Origin: an uncultured Bacteroidales bacterium | GTDB lineage: Bacteria > Bacteroidota > Bacteroidia > Bacteroidales > UBA932 | Direction of reading: 5' to 3' | Length of the DNA stretch: 41,003 nt | Assembly (NCBI GenBank): GCA_900546395.1 | Contig: URDD01000016.1 | Location: forward strand, 1 to 41,003 | Shown: in pieces, positions 9,338-17,081 of the stretch | Numbering within the stretch: position 1 is the stretch's first letter | Layout: each line of letters begins with the position of its first letter | Position numbers and translations under genes: made by a program | The notes under the pieces: generated by a model | Told to the model about the DNA's origin: nothing | Database searches by the model: none | What the model saw: only the letters and a program-made list of their open reading frames with translations

Positions 9338-10537
9338 ATGAAGAAGTTACAGTTTTTATTGAAAAATGCGTGTGCCGTTATGCTGTTTTCTGCAATAGCG
9401 GCAGGTTGTGAACAGAAAACGCCTGAAACTCCGGGCGGTACAGATAACGGAGCGGTAAAGAAGCATGTCCTTACAGTCAGTCTCGTAGCACCGGAAGGTT
9501 ATGATAATTTGCCGGAAATGACAGTGTCAGTTTCAAATGCAGAGAAGGAACTTGAATATACTGAACAGCTTAAAGGTGTTGATACAAAGGACTTTGAAGT
9601 ACCTTCAGGGCAATATAGCATTGTCGCCAAAGGAAAGTATTCTACGACAATCTCTTTTGTAGGGTCTGGAAAGTCCGACGTCTATGACAATACCAAGGCG
9701 ACAATACAGCTCTCTGAAGTAAACAAGTCTCCTGTAGTGTTTAAGGAAATATATACGACATCATTCAATTACAAGTTGAATGACACTTATATGGAAATAT
9801 ATAACAATTCTGATGAGACATTCTATCTGGACCAGCTTGTTATCTGTTCCATGATACCACAGCTGAAACCTAATCCATGGGTCGACTCCAATGGCAGTCT
9901 TATGGACAAGTATCCGCTTCACGGACCAGTGGTGGCTTTCCCGGGTTCAGGGAAGGAGTATCCTCTGGAGCCAGGTCACAGCGTCGTGATAGCCAACGAT
10001 GCTACAGACTGGGCTGTTCCGGAAAATAATCCTACTGTAAACCTTACTAAGGCAGACTGGGAAGTTTATGTGCCTAACCTTTCTGCAATGGCTGACACTG
10101 ACTATGATGCCCCGAATCTGGAGATAATCTATAATCTTAACAATCAGAGACGTCTTGGAGCAGGGTTTTTCGGAGGCGCTGTAATGCTGGCAAAACTCCC
10201 TGACGGAATGACTCCTTCACAGTTTGCCGCTGACCAGGACAATTATATGACGACTCCGAATACAGAAGAAACAAGCAGGTACCTGATGATGCCAAGTGAA
10301 TATCTTCTCGATGCAGTAGAAATGGCAGATGCTTCGGCGACAGAGTACTTCAAACTTTTCCTTTCAAAAGATGATGCCACTGAAGCCAAAGTTACAGGGT
10401 GGTCGGGAAAGAGCATACGCAGAAAAGTGGCAGAAATAAAAGACGGCAGGGTTTACTACAAGGATACCAACAACTCTGCCGATGATTTTCTCCTTGACCA
10501 GCCTCTGACTCCGGGAGTTCATCCTTCAGAAGAGTAG
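9338..10537 (+). CDS. DUF4876-type lipoprotein
   Basis: A 399-residue lipoprotein with signal MKKLQFLLKNACAVMLFSAI and lipidated Cys24 (AAGC). Residues about 40-135 are Ig-like and resemble a peptidase-regulatory fold (LTVSLVAPEGYDNLPEMTVSV, VPSGQYSIVAKG). From 140 the pattern KEIYTTSFNYKLNDTYMEIY, NNSDETFYLD and LEPGHSVVIAND is that of DUF4876, a lamin-tail-like family that is repeatedly found beside TonB receptors. It begins 24 bp after the receptor, so it is likely its surface lipoprotein partner, in the position SusD holds in glycan systems. The ligand is unknown. The family name is from recognition by eye. Confidence 0.78.
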   Translation: MKKLQFLLKNACAVMLFSAIAAGCEQKTPETPGGTDNGAVKKHVLTVSLVAPEGYDNLPEMTVSVSNAEKELEYTEQLKGVDTKDFEVPSGQYSIVAKGKYSTTISFVGSGKSDVYDNTKATIQLSEVNKSPVVFKEIYTTSFNYKLNDTYMEIYNNSDETFYLDQLVICSMIPQLKPNPWVDSNGSLMDKYPLHGPVVAFPGSGKEYPLEPGHSVVIANDATDWAVPENNPTVNLTKADWEVYVPNLSAMADTDYDAPNLEIIYNLNNQRRLGAGFFGGAVMLAKLPDGMTPSQFAADQDNYMTTPNTEETSRYLMMPSEYLLDAVEMADASATEYFKLFLSKDDATEAKVTGWSGKSIRRKVAEIKDGRVYYKDTNNSADDFLLDQPLTPGVHPSEE

Positions 10538-10572
10538 TTGCTGATACAGCTTCTAAAAACCGTTTAATGTAA

Positions 10573-12135
10573 ATGAATAATTTTAGAGTAATCTTGAGCC
10601 TTGTTTTGTTGGTAGTCATAGGGGCTTCAAGTTTTGCCCGGAAGATGCCGCAGCTTCCACTGTATAGGGAGGCTGAGGCTTCTTCTGATATCCGTTCAGG
10701 AAACTATAGCCCGGTATCGTTGTGGTATAGTTTTCCGGATGAGTTGTTTGAAGCCTCAGTCAAAGGAAATTTCGTAAGGGGAGACTTTCATAATGTAGAT
10801 GAGTCTTCAAGGGCCGACGGTCTTGGGATTTCCGTTTCAGGCCAGAAGCGTTTCAAGTCTGTAATATGTTCAGGAGGAATATCTTATGACAACAGGAAAG
10901 AATTTTCCCGAAGGTGGAACTCTACGTCCATGATTTCAGATGACAACCCGTTTGTGCTTGCTGACTCGGTTTCTTCTGATTTTTCATCTGACAGGTTCCG
11001 GGTAGGAGGAAGGGTGGCAGTCAGACCTTTGGAATGGATGATAGTAGGGCTGGGAGCCGATTATACTACTGAAAGCTATGCAAACCAGACTGATCCGCGT
11101 CCGCATAACAGGTCTATGAGATTTGTCGTTACTCCAGGTATTGATTTTCTGATAAGCAGAAGTGTGTCCGCTGGAATTTTTGCTGGTGCTGATATCCTGA
11201 GTGAGTCAGTCTCGCATACAGTAGTCGACACAAGGGAAAACTATACTTATTTCAGGTTTAACGGAATAGGAGATTATAGTCCGATAACCACGACAATGTC
11301 AATGACTTATCCTCGTGACTATAAAGGCGTGGAATACAAGGGCGGAGTACATTTCGTCTGGGACACTCATTCATCATTTTCAAACAGCCTTCAGGTTATT
11401 TACGGAAATAATTCTGAAAAGGCACGGGACGGAGGTGTTGCATTCACTTTTCTGGGAGGGGATTACAGGAGGACGTCCTGGCAAGTGTCGGAGCGTTTCA
11501 GGTATTTTGCAAAAGGATGGTCGCACAATATCGGGATAGACTTTCTTTATAAGGAGGTGAAAGGAATATGGTATGAGCAGACACCATTTCTGGACTCGGA
11601 TAAAAACAATCAGCTTTCATTCAAAATACAGGAATCCTCTTTGAAAAATAAGGAGAATGCTTGTGATTTGTCTCTTTCATACCGCCTTGACCGTCTGGCA
11701 GGTGATACTCCTGACTTTTCATTCACGGCGTTCGGAACATTGAGCCACTCATATGCTCTCCATTATGAGCTGGACGGATATTATAGAGAATATACACTTG
11801 CCGGATTCGGCGTTTCTGCTTCAAGGCATTTCCATTTCGGGAAAAATATGATTTCTGCCTGTCTTGATGCAGGGTACGCCATGCCTTTGTCATCATCGCA
11901 GTCAGTCAAGGAAAAACTGGCTGTAATTTATACCAATCCTCAGTTTGAATATATGACTGCAAGACAGTGCGGAGGAGGAGTTTCATTATCATACTGGAGG
12001 GATATCAAAGGGTTGTGGTTAGGCTTTTTCGCAGAATATGACTTTGGAAAATATATTGGGGAGAGCAGGTATTCGTATGTTCTGGCGGGATCATGCAGGC
12101 ACGACTGTATGTTCGGTGTAAGGATATTATTGTAA
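10573..12135 (+). CDS. DUF6850-type outer-membrane beta-barrel protein
   Basis: A 520-residue exported protein with signal MNNFRVILSLVLLVVIGASSFA. The mature chain alternates short amphipathic strands and turns throughout (for example SVSGQKRFKSVICSGGISYD, RVGGRVAVRPLEWMIVGLGA, VSASRHFHFGKNMISACLDA), as in outer-membrane barrels. The LPLYREAEASSDI start and overall layout fit the DUF6850 family, which accompanies DUF4876 proteins and TonB receptors in Bacteroidales. It lies 35 bp after the DUF4876 gene and 11 bp before the C25-like protease. It may be a second pore or an assembly partner of the receptor; which one is not visible. Confidence 0.68.
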   Translation: MNNFRVILSLVLLVVIGASSFARKMPQLPLYREAEASSDIRSGNYSPVSLWYSFPDELFEASVKGNFVRGDFHNVDESSRADGLGISVSGQKRFKSVICSGGISYDNRKEFSRRWNSTSMISDDNPFVLADSVSSDFSSDRFRVGGRVAVRPLEWMIVGLGADYTTESYANQTDPRPHNRSMRFVVTPGIDFLISRSVSAGIFAGADILSESVSHTVVDTRENYTYFRFNGIGDYSPITTTMSMTYPRDYKGVEYKGGVHFVWDTHSSFSNSLQVIYGNNSEKARDGGVAFTFLGGDYRRTSWQVSERFRYFAKGWSHNIGIDFLYKEVKGIWYEQTPFLDSDKNNQLSFKIQESSLKNKENACDLSLSYRLDRLAGDTPDFSFTAFGTLSHSYALHYELDGYYREYTLAGFGVSASRHFHFGKNMISACLDAGYAMPLSSSQSVKEKLAVIYTNPQFEYMTARQCGGGVSLSYWRDIKGLWLGFFAEYDFGKYIGESRYSYVLAGSCRHDCMFGVRILL

Positions 12136-12146
12136 TAACTTTAATT

Positions 12147-14330
12147 ATGTTGAGGAATATTTTCAGAAAACTGATTTTTCTGACTTTGGCTGTCTTGTCG
12201 TCTTTAGAGATGTCGGCAGCATATTACAGAACTGCATTTGCCATAGTAATTGATGCCAAAAGCTATGAAATGGCAAGGGAGCAGGTTGAGACCTATGCTT
12301 CGGAAGTGGCTAAAACAGGTTTGCAGGTAAAATTTGTAGTTGATTATAGCGGGAATCCTGATTCTCTGAGGACAGAGCTGAAAAGACTTTACAGTGACAG
12401 GAAATGTCCTGTAGAGGGAGCTGTCCTTATAGGAGACATACCTGTGGTTATGGTAAGGGATGCCCAGCATCTGACAAGTGCGTTCAAGATGGACCAGAAT
12501 GTCTATGACAGATGGGAGTCATCTGTACCGTCAGACAGGTTCTATGATGATTTTGACCTTGAGTTCAGTCTGCTTGGGAAGGATCAGGACAGGAAGGGTG
12601 TCTTTTATTACAGTCTTACAGCTGGTTCGGAGCAGAAAACCAGGCCTGATATATATTCTGGAAGGATACGTCCTTCTGACAGCGGCGGAGTGTCCAGATA
12701 TGATAAACTTAAGTCATATCTGGAAAAGGCGGTAAATGCAAAACGTCATCCTGAACCTGTGGATCAGATACTTTTTTTCAGCGGCAACGGCTTCATATCA
12801 GAATCAATGGTAGCGCGCATTGACGAGAAGCAGGCCCTTCTTGAGCATTTCCCGTGGTTAAGGAAGCAGTCCGGAGGAATCAGCTATATAGACCATAAAA
12901 GGGAGGAGCATATCAAGGGCAGGCTTATGAACGAGATGCAGCGTAAGGATCTTGACTATGCCGTCCTGCACCATCACGGAGACTGGAATACACAGTATCT
13001 CAACAACCTTCCGCTGACAGCAGACACAGGAAAACAGGTCGGGCAGATAAAGCTTTATCTGAGAGAATCACTGCGCCATGCCGGTGAGCACAATATTCCT
13101 GCAGATTCTGCCAGGGCAAGGATAGAGAGAAGATATGGTGAATTTCCTGATAGCTGGTATAACGGAGTGGATGATAAGGGGTTGAGAATAAAGGACTCTG
13201 TTTATCTGTCAGATCTTGATCTTTATCTTTCTGACTTCAAGGAATACAGGCCTGAGTGCAGGGTAGTGTCGCTTGATGCATGTTTCAACGGCTCATTCCA
13301 CAGGGACAGCAGTATAGCGTCTTCATATATTTTCAGTGACGGCGGTACGATAGCTGTCATTGCCAATTCGGTGAATGTCCTGCAGGATAAATGGGTGGAC
13401 CGTTATACCGGTCTTCTGGGACTTGGTATGAATGTCGGAAATATATCAAAGTATGCCCCATATCTGGAACAGCATATTATCGGAGATCCTACATTTGCCT
13501 TTGTATCAGCAGACATGAAAGTGAATGTGAACCGTCTTTTGAGGGATGACAGGCTGTCAGAGTGGAAGAGGCTTTCCCGTGACGGGACCTATCCTGCCTT
13601 GCAGGCATTTGCCATTGAGCAGCTTTTCAGGAAGGGTGCTGTCACTTCTTATGAACTTCTGGATATGTTTGCAACCAGCGGGACAGGTCAGGTGCGTATG
13701 CAGGCTCTTTTAAATCTTATGGAATTGAAAGATGACAATTTTATAAAAGCCGTAAGTATTGGGTTGTCTGACAGCTATGAGATGGTAGAGAGATTTTCTG
13801 CAAATATTCTGGCAAAGAGCGGTGATGAAAGACTGATTCCGGCGATGATTTCTGCATCTGTCAGGAACAACACTTCCGAGAGGGTGGAGTTTGCCCTTAA
13901 GCAGGCAATGCCTGTTTTCCCAAAGGAAAAAATGCTTGAAGAGCTGGAGAAGCAGTTCCCTGCGACCAATTATATGAATCCGGACAAAGTGAAGGACGCT
14001 ATCGCTCATTCCATATGCGTCAATGCAGGGAAATGGTGCCCTTATATGTCCGGTGTGATGGCCACGGGCAGGAATGAGAAGAGCAGGCTTCAGGATATAA
14101 GGATGATGCGTAACTACCATATACATTATATGATCCCGGAACTTCTTGAATATATGAAGACTTGCGGGAATCCTGCCGTACAGCAGGCAATGCTTGAGGC
14201 ATTCGGCTGGTTCACACTTTCAGTCCAGCGCCCTGCTATAATTGCTGTCGCAAAGGAGATGTGTGAAAATGAATCTCTCTCAGACGATGTCAGGAATGAG
14301 GCTTTGAAAACATATAACAGACTGAAATGA
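12147..14330 (+). CDS. gingipain-like C25 family cysteine peptidase with C-terminal HEAT-like repeats
   Basis: A 727-residue exported protein. ATG 12147 gives signal MLRNIFRKLIFLTLAVLSSLEMSA; an in-frame ATG at 12093 lies inside the previous gene. Residues 28-455 match the C25 (gingipain) layout: GAVLIGDIPVV at 91-101, VPSDRFYDDFD at 127-137, PDIYSGRIRPSD at 167-178, a His-Gly pair at H277-G278, DACFNGSF with the presumed nucleophile Cys379, and IIGDPTF at 444-450. Residues about 460-727 are paired helices resembling HEAT repeats. Gingipains use a His/Cys dyad to cut proteins. I see no type IX secretion C-terminal domain, so the enzyme may stay in the periplasm or be held at the membrane by its HEAT region. 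Specificity (Arg, Lys or other) is unknown. Its stop overlaps the start of the next protease gene. Confidence 0.83.
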   Translation: MLRNIFRKLIFLTLAVLSSLEMSAAYYRTAFAIVIDAKSYEMAREQVETYASEVAKTGLQVKFVVDYSGNPDSLRTELKRLYSDRKCPVEGAVLIGDIPVVMVRDAQHLTSAFKMDQNVYDRWESSVPSDRFYDDFDLEFSLLGKDQDRKGVFYYSLTAGSEQKTRPDIYSGRIRPSDSGGVSRYDKLKSYLEKAVNAKRHPEPVDQILFFSGNGFISESMVARIDEKQALLEHFPWLRKQSGGISYIDHKREEHIKGRLMNEMQRKDLDYAVLHHHGDWNTQYLNNLPLTADTGKQVGQIKLYLRESLRHAGEHNIPADSARARIERRYGEFPDSWYNGVDDKGLRIKDSVYLSDLDLYLSDFKEYRPECRVVSLDACFNGSFHRDSSIASSYIFSDGGTIAVIANSVNVLQDKWVDRYTGLLGLGMNVGNISKYAPYLEQHIIGDPTFAFVSADMKVNVNRLLRDDRLSEWKRLSRDGTYPALQAFAIEQLFRKGAVTSYELLDMFATSGTGQVRMQALLNLMELKDDNFIKAVSIGLSDSYEMVERFSANILAKSGDERLIPAMISASVRNNTSERVEFALKQAMPVFPKEKMLEELEKQFPATNYMNPDKVKDAIAHSICVNAGKWCPYMSGVMATGRNEKSRLQDIRMMRNYHIHYMIPELLEYMKTCGNPAVQQAMLEAFGWFTLSVQRPAIIAVAKEMCENESLSDDVRNEALKTYNRLK

Positions 14331-15865
14331 TGAGAAAAACAGCATTTGTTATCCTGCTATGCAGTATAAGTTTGTCTGCGATGGCCCAGTCCGTGAAACT
14401 GTATGACTCTCCTGAACTTACCCCGGAAGTACAGGAGATCCGCAGACAGGCAGTCTGGAAGCCGTCATCATCTGCAGTCTCTTTGCCTGCCAGTGTAGAT
14501 AATTCAGTATTGAAGTTTTTTCCGGAAGTGTTTGAACAGGAGGGAGGGTCCTGCGCACAGGCAGCCGGAATGAGGTATCTTTTCTCATACGAGATGAACA
14601 GGATTCTTGACAGGGATGCCGGGGCGTCTGACGACAATGTTTACAGTTATTATTTTACCTGGAATTTCCTTAATGAAGGTATTGATCAGGGAGGCTTTGC
14701 AGAGCAGGGTTTCACTATTGCAAAAAACCATGGGGCCATGTCCCTTGCTGATTTTCCTGACCCTTCGACTTCTGTTACTTACCGTTGGGAAACAGGATAT
14801 GACAAGTATATAAGGTCAATGGAGAACAGGGTGGCGGAAATCCATACAATCGAGGTTATGGACCGTGCGGGTATTGACAATGCGCGCAGGTATCTTTATG
14901 ACAGGGGAAACGGAAGCGAATATGGCGGAGTCCTCTCTTTTTCCGCCTATGTGTCCGGCTGGAAGATGGACAATAACTATTCCGGTCCTTCGCATACAGG
15001 ATATAAAAGTATGGTGACCGGACTTGCTTCAGAAGGCGCTCATGCAATGACTATAGTCGGCTATGACGATTCTGTGGAATTTGTAAAAGACGGGGTAAGG
15101 CATTCAGGAGCATTTATAGGAGTGAACTCGTATGGTAAATGGTGGGGAGACAAAGGTCACTTTTATATTCCTTATTATTTTTTCATGCAGGACAGGCCGG
15201 CAGTAGTACTGGATCACAATATGTCTGGCTGTACATGCCGGAAGCACAAACCTCAGGTGGTGTTCAAGGTCAGGCTGAAGTATAATTCCAGAAATGACCT
15301 TTCAATAAATATAGGTGTTGCAGACAAGCCTTATGCCTTAAAGCCGGAAATTGTGGTCTATCCTCCGATCTGCAGCAACCAGGGCGGAGACCATCCTATG
15401 AGAGGGGAGTATATTGACAATTCCAGTGAAATAGAAATTGCTTTTGACTTCACGGAGGCTGTGGAGAAATACAGTTCGTATTCGGAGCCTAAGTATTTCC
15501 TGAATATTGTAAGGTCGGATGCAGGCGAGGCCGGAAACGGTACTCTGGAGGCTTTTTCTGTTCTGGACAGCAGAAGCGGGGTACCTGTAGAGTATTTCGC
15601 TGATATTGCAGTACCGGTATCTCTGAAGAAAGGTGTGAATACATTCTCTGTCTGTACTTCTGAACTCAGGACTACTTCCGGGTCAAGACTCAGAATAACT
15701 GATGATACAGGAAAAACAGTCAGTACACCTTATGTAGTCCGTACAGAAAACGGCAATTATGCAAAGATGCAGGTCATGAAATATGACAGTAATACTGGAA
15801 AACTGGAAATAAAGTTCCTGTATCAGGATGACGGATCCAGAAATATCAGTAATCCTGTAGAATGA
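14327..15865 (+). CDS. C1 (papain-like) family cysteine peptidase
   Basis: A 512-residue exported protease with signal MMRKTAFVILLCSISLSAMAQ. The papain triad is readable: Cys76 in QEGGSCAQAAGMRY with Gln71 as oxyanion residue, His239 in GAHAMTIVGYDD, and Asn267 in GVNSYGKWWGDKGHFYIP. The usual CW pair is changed to CA (Trp to Ala after the nucleophile). About 50 residues separate the signal peptide from the catalytic domain, which is short for an inhibitory propeptide. Residues about 300-512 form a beta-rich domain of unknown role. The start overlaps the C25-gene stop (ATGATGAG; a second in-frame ATG is at 14330), so the two proteases are probably translationally coupled and made together. 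Confidence 0.87.
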   Translation: MMRKTAFVILLCSISLSAMAQSVKLYDSPELTPEVQEIRRQAVWKPSSSAVSLPASVDNSVLKFFPEVFEQEGGSCAQAAGMRYLFSYEMNRILDRDAGASDDNVYSYYFTWNFLNEGIDQGGFAEQGFTIAKNHGAMSLADFPDPSTSVTYRWETGYDKYIRSMENRVAEIHTIEVMDRAGIDNARRYLYDRGNGSEYGGVLSFSAYVSGWKMDNNYSGPSHTGYKSMVTGLASEGAHAMTIVGYDDSVEFVKDGVRHSGAFIGVNSYGKWWGDKGHFYIPYYFFMQDRPAVVLDHNMSGCTCRKHKPQVVFKVRLKYNSRNDLSINIGVADKPYALKPEIVVYPPICSNQGGDHPMRGEYIDNSSEIEIAFDFTEAVEKYSSYSEPKYFLNIVRSDAGEAGNGTLEAFSVLDSRSGVPVEYFADIAVPVSLKKGVNTFSVCTSELRTTSGSRLRITDDTGKTVSTPYVVRTENGNYAKMQVMKYDSNTGKLEIKFLYQDDGSRNISNPVE

Positions 15866-15872
15866 AAATATT

Positions 15873-16283
15873 ATGGAATACAGTAGATTGTTTATTATAT
15901 CAGGGCTGGTTGCCTGCGCATTAAGTGTCGGCGGCTGCGGGAAAGCGTCTGAGCCCATAGTGACAGAAGAGCCGGGACCGTTGCAGGTCCATACTCTTGA
16001 AATAGATACGCAGTCTGGCGGCAAGTGGATTTATGTTTCTCTGGCAGACGGCAGTATAGTAGGGGAAAGTTTGTTCGGCGATGAAACAGGAGACAGATAC
16101 TGGAAGGAGAAGGAAGGAGGGGATATTGCATGTTGCGGAGAGTATATCAGAACCAACGGAGGTTCTTCGGGGAATGGCAGTGCTGCAATACAGAATTTTA
16201 CAGGCAAAAGTTTCAACGCCCTTGAAACAGCTCCTCTGGACGGATATCTGTATGACGGGCAGAACGACATAGTCATCAGATGA
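15873..16283 (+). CDS. short HmuY-like lipoprotein
   Basis: A 136-residue lipoprotein with lipidated Cys22 (LSVGGC). Residues 40-120 resemble the HmuY family: GGKWIYVSLADGSIVGES, then GGDIACCGEYIRTNGGSSGNG, matching the family pattern WDIAF.R..IRTNGGTSG.G. HmuY proteins are haem-binding outer-membrane lipoproteins that feed the TonB receptor HmuR in Porphyromonas. This copy is short (about 136 against roughly 210 residues) and ends soon after the conserved motif. No other frame downstream continues it. The mature part has one His (H40) and no Met, so the His or Met axial ligands known in the family are missing; C87-C88 sit where the motif usually has aromatic and His-like residues. It may bind another ligand or be a degraded gene. 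It is the last gene of the operon. Confidence 0.6.
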   Translation: MEYSRLFIISGLVACALSVGGCGKASEPIVTEEPGPLQVHTLEIDTQSGGKWIYVSLADGSIVGESLFGDETGDRYWKEKEGGDIACCGEYIRTNGGSSGNGSAAIQNFTGKSFNALETAPLDGYLYDGQNDIVIR

Positions 16284-16347
16284 TGTCTCGGAATGTTGAA
16301 ATTGTGAGCGGTTAAAGGTCGGATAATAGTACTGATTTGCAATATTG

Positions 16348-16379
16348 TTTGGTTTTTTATGTAAATATGCGTATATTTG
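16348..16379 (+). promoter_or_regulatory. Bacteroidetes primary sigma promoter of the rpsF operon
   Basis: TTTG at 16348-16351 (-33 element) and TATATTTG at 16372-16379 (-7 element, consensus TAnnTTTG) are spaced by 20 bp, an exact match. The rpsF ATG lies 69 bp after the -7 box, leaving a leader of roughly 60 nt. Confidence 0.88.
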
Positions 16380-16448
16380 CAGCCCTTTTGTGGGAATTTC
16401 CCCTTGGAAGGAATGCAATTATTACATTAACAATTAATTACAAACAAA

Positions 16449-16790
16449 ATGATCAAACAGTACGAAACCGTTTTCATTGCAACTCCCGTTTTGTCTGAGG
16501 CTCAGATGAAGGAAGCGGTTGCCAAGTACGTTAACTTCATCAAAGAGAACGGCGGTGAAGTTGTGTACGAAGAGGACTGGGGTCTGAAGCAGCTTGCTTA
16601 CCCAATCCAGAAAAAGACCACTGGTTTTTATTATCTTATCGAGTTCAAGGCAGACAGCCAGTTCATCGAGGTTCTTGAGACACAGTATCGCAGGGACGAG
16701 AGGATCATCAGATTCCTTACTTTCGCTATGGACAAGCATGCTGTTGCATACGCAGAGAAAAGAAGAGCTAACAAACAGAACAAGGAGTAA
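16449..16790 (+). CDS. rpsF: 30S ribosomal protein bS6
   Basis: A 113-residue protein of normal length for bS6, starting MIKQYETVFIATPVLSE with the family strands GGEVVYEEDWGLKQLAYPIQK and TTGFYYLIEF, and an RRDERIIRFLTF motif. It binds 16S rRNA as a pair with bS18 on the 30S platform. First gene of rpsF-rpsR-rplI, with 8 bp to rpsR. Its start has no Shine-Dalgarno sequence, only an A-rich leader, which is normal in this phylum. In Bacteroidetes ribosomes bS6, bS18 and bS21 are known to cover the anti-Shine-Dalgarno end of 16S rRNA. Confidence 0.98.
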   Translation: MIKQYETVFIATPVLSEAQMKEAVAKYVNFIKENGGEVVYEEDWGLKQLAYPIQKKTTGFYYLIEFKADSQFIEVLETQYRRDERIIRFLTFAMDKHAVAYAEKRRANKQNKE

Positions 16791-16798
16791 TAAGAACT

Positions 16799-17065
16799 AT
16801 GGCACAGAACAACGAAATACGTTATCTCAACCCTCCTACAGTAGAGGTTAAGAGAAAGAAATATTGCCGTTTCAAAAAGGCAGGTATCAAATATGTCGAT
16901 TATAAGGACGCAGAGTTCCTCAAGAAGTTCCTTAACGAGCAGGGTAAGATTCTCCCTCGCCGTCTCACCGGTACTTCACTTAAATTCCAGAGGAAAGTGG
17001 CTCAGGCTGTTAAGCGTGCAAGACACCTTGCTCTTCTTCCATACGTAACCGATCTTTTGAAATAA
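16799..17065 (+). CDS. rpsR: 30S ribosomal protein bS18
   Basis: An 88-residue protein with the bS18 core: KYCRFKKAGIKYVDYKDAEFL, GKILPRRLTGTSLKFQRKVA and the C-terminal KRARHLALLPYVTDL. It pairs with bS6 on the 30S platform. It begins 8 bp after rpsF. AAGGAG at 16782-16787, inside the last rpsF codons, lies 11 bp ahead of its ATG and might act as a weak Shine-Dalgarno, though it is also simply Lys-Glu codons. Confidence 0.98.
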   Translation: MAQNNEIRYLNPPTVEVKRKKYCRFKKAGIKYVDYKDAEFLKKFLNEQGKILPRRLTGTSLKFQRKVAQAVKRARHLALLPYVTDLLK

Positions 17066-17073
17066 TAAGGAGG
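17066..17073 (+). promoter_or_regulatory. strong Shine-Dalgarno sequence of rplI
   Basis: TAAGGAGG at 17066-17073 lies 8 bp before the rplI ATG, directly after the rpsR stop, and is fully complementary to the 16S 3' end. Such sites are rare in Bacteroidetes, whose ribosomes hide the anti-Shine-Dalgarno. It stands out because most other starts in this window lack one. Confidence 0.8.
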
Positions 17074-17081
17074 ACAGCTAT

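Noticed and set aside
6467..10537. SusC/SusD glycan-utilisation pair
   Set aside because: The receptor has the SusC-like N-terminal domain, but the lipoprotein after it fits DUF4876, not the helical TPR-like SusD fold, and no glycoside hydrolase is nearby.
15921..16418. 165-codon minus-strand frame across the HmuY-like gene and the rpsF promoter
   Set aside because: It runs through a consensus promoter and a plus-strand gene with a proper lipobox and family motif; its own product is low-complexity and matches nothing known to me.
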